Positions 5,825-6,682 of a stretch of DNA of 6,682 bases are shown piece after piece (position 1 is the stretch's first letter; every line of letters starts with the position of its first letter). Origin of the DNA: Aquincola sp. (GTDB lineage Bacteria; Pseudomonadota; Gammaproteobacteria; Burkholderiales; Burkholderiaceae_C). Under the pieces are notes generated by a model that ran no database searches, was not told where the DNA came from, and saw only the letters and a program-made list of their open reading frames with translations. The stretch is from contig JAOUIM010000205.1 of NCBI GenBank assembly GCA_029884035.1, positions 1 through 6,682 of the forward strand. Reading direction: 5' to 3'. The position numbers and the translations under genes were made by a program.

Positions 5825-6682
5825 CCGTGGTCGACGCCAAAGACGCGGGCGCCAGCGCCGTGACGCTCGCCACGGGACTCGCCGGTGCCCAAGGCGGTGA
5901 TTTGGTGCTCGTCCACGTGCTGCCGCCGCCGCCGATCACGGTCCATGAATTGTCGCTGCCCGTCGATGGGGCGCCAACCCGGCCTGCGCGCGCGGAGCAG
6001 GCCGAAGCTTCGAGACTGCTGGGTGAGGCAGCCCAGTTTGCCGATTCGGCAGGCGTCATGCATCACCGTGTGATTGCCCGCGGCCGCGATCCCGTGCAGT
6101 CCATCGTTGACGTGGCGCGCCATCGGCGCTGCGACCTGATCGTGGTTCCATCGGAGAAGCAGAATGCCTTGCTCCGCCTGCTCACAGGCAGTGCGATCCC
6201 CGGCCTGATCACGGCCACCCCGATTCCACTGTTGGTCTGCAAGGCGTCACCGGAGCGGCCCGTGCGCCTGGACAAGGTACTGATCGCGATCGAACCGCGG
6301 CAAGCTGCTTGGGCCGCCGTGACGCTGGGTCTGGAGGTCGCAAGATCCCATGGCGCCCATGCGCTGTTTGCATTCGTCCAGCCCCGCCAGGCGATGCCTC
6401 TTGCCGACATGCAGGCGGCCGCCTGGCTGGGATCCGACGTCTTCGATGCGGAAGTGCGCCGGTTTGGCGGCGAGTGTCTCGACCGGGCAATGGCCCAGGC
6501 GTCGGAGCAGGGCGTGGCCGCGTCTGCCGTGACCGTCGACGCGATGGATCCTGCCACAGCGCTGGCACAGTTGGCCGCCGGCGAAGGCGCCGGGCTGATC
6601 TGCGTGGCCTGCCAACATCAGAATGCGGTCGTGCGGCTGCTGGCCGGCAGCGTCGTGCCGGGCCTGGTCACGGCGTCCCGCG
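5806..6682 (+). CDS. Tandem two-domain universal stress protein (3' partial)
   Basis: Open reading frame continuing past the right edge, with 292 residues visible. Domain 1 (1-146) begins MFKRILTVVD and ends VCK, colinear with the preceding USP. Domain 2 begins at about 156 (DKVLIAIEP) and includes LAGSVVPGLVTAS near the edge, so only a few residues should be missing. Both nucleotide-binding motifs are degenerate: domain 1 has P115-x2-K118-x9-G128-S129 and domain 2 has A268-x2-H271-x9-G281-S282, with the first two glycines replaced in each. This points to USPs that do not bind ATP in the usual manner, as in the E. coli UspA class, but structure could still permit other ligands. The start ATG at 5806 lies 21 nt after the previous stop; no strong Shine-Dalgarno sequence is visible, and the start is supported mainly by the conserved N-terminus. 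Third gene of the plus-strand operon. Confidence 0.92.
   Translation, partial: MFKRILTVVDAKDAGASAVTLATGLAGAQGGDLVLVHVLPPPPITVHELSLPVDGAPTRPARAEQAEASRLLGEAAQFADSAGVMHHRVIARGRDPVQSIVDVARHRRCDLIVVPSEKQNALLRLLTGSAIPGLITATPIPLLVCKASPERPVRLDKVLIAIEPRQAAWAAVTLGLEVARSHGAHALFAFVQPRQAMPLADMQAAAWLGSDVFDAEVRRFGGECLDRAMAQASEQGVAASAVTVDAMDPATALAQLAAGEGAGLICVACQHQNAVVRLLAGSVVPGLVTASR

Noticed and set aside
5227..6123. Minus-strand open frame opposite the USP genes
   Set aside because: Antisense to both USP genes; product is low-complexity Arg/Asp/His-rich with no recognisable fold.

Overview
The window is GC-rich, densely coded bacterial chromosome. The tight gene packing, the codon bias toward G/C in third positions and the protein families present suggest a proteobacterium, most likely a beta- or gammaproteobacterium. 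This is an inference from style and gene content; no rRNA or other phylogenetic marker is present. No mobile element, tRNA, rRNA, CRISPR array or phage gene was seen.

Layout, left to right: (1) the 3' part of an MscS-type mechanosensitive channel gene on the plus strand (1-857, start outside the window). (2) A three-gene minus-strand operon running from 4690 down to 796: a small four-helix membrane protein resembling DUF6394, a 2TM K+-channel-like protein with two RCK/TrkA-N domains, and an SLC13/DASS-type permease with two central TrkA_C (RCK_C) domains. Each junction is a 4-nt start/stop overlap (ATGA, then GTGA). The permease converges on the MscS gene and their 3' ends overlap by 62 bp. 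(3) A 102-bp divergent intergenic region (4691-4792) that is locally AT-rich. It carries a good sigma70-type promoter facing right, a weaker one facing left, and two small palindromes. (4) A plus-strand stress cluster: a small OmpA-like-domain protein without a signal peptide, a single-domain universal stress protein (USP) with an intact ATP-binding motif, and a tandem two-domain USP that runs off the right edge.

How the genes may work together: everything on the left and in the middle concerns ion flux and osmotic or turgor control (MscS, an RCK-gated channel, an RCK_C-regulated anion permease). The right side is a general stress response module. The shared divergent control region makes joint regulation of the ion-transport operon and the USP operon plausible, but that is inference. 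Most individual families are well known. The points of interest are the architecture of the operon, the unusual channel filter, the cytoplasmic-looking OmpA-like protein, and the split between ATP-binding and apparently non-ATP-binding USPs that arose by duplication.
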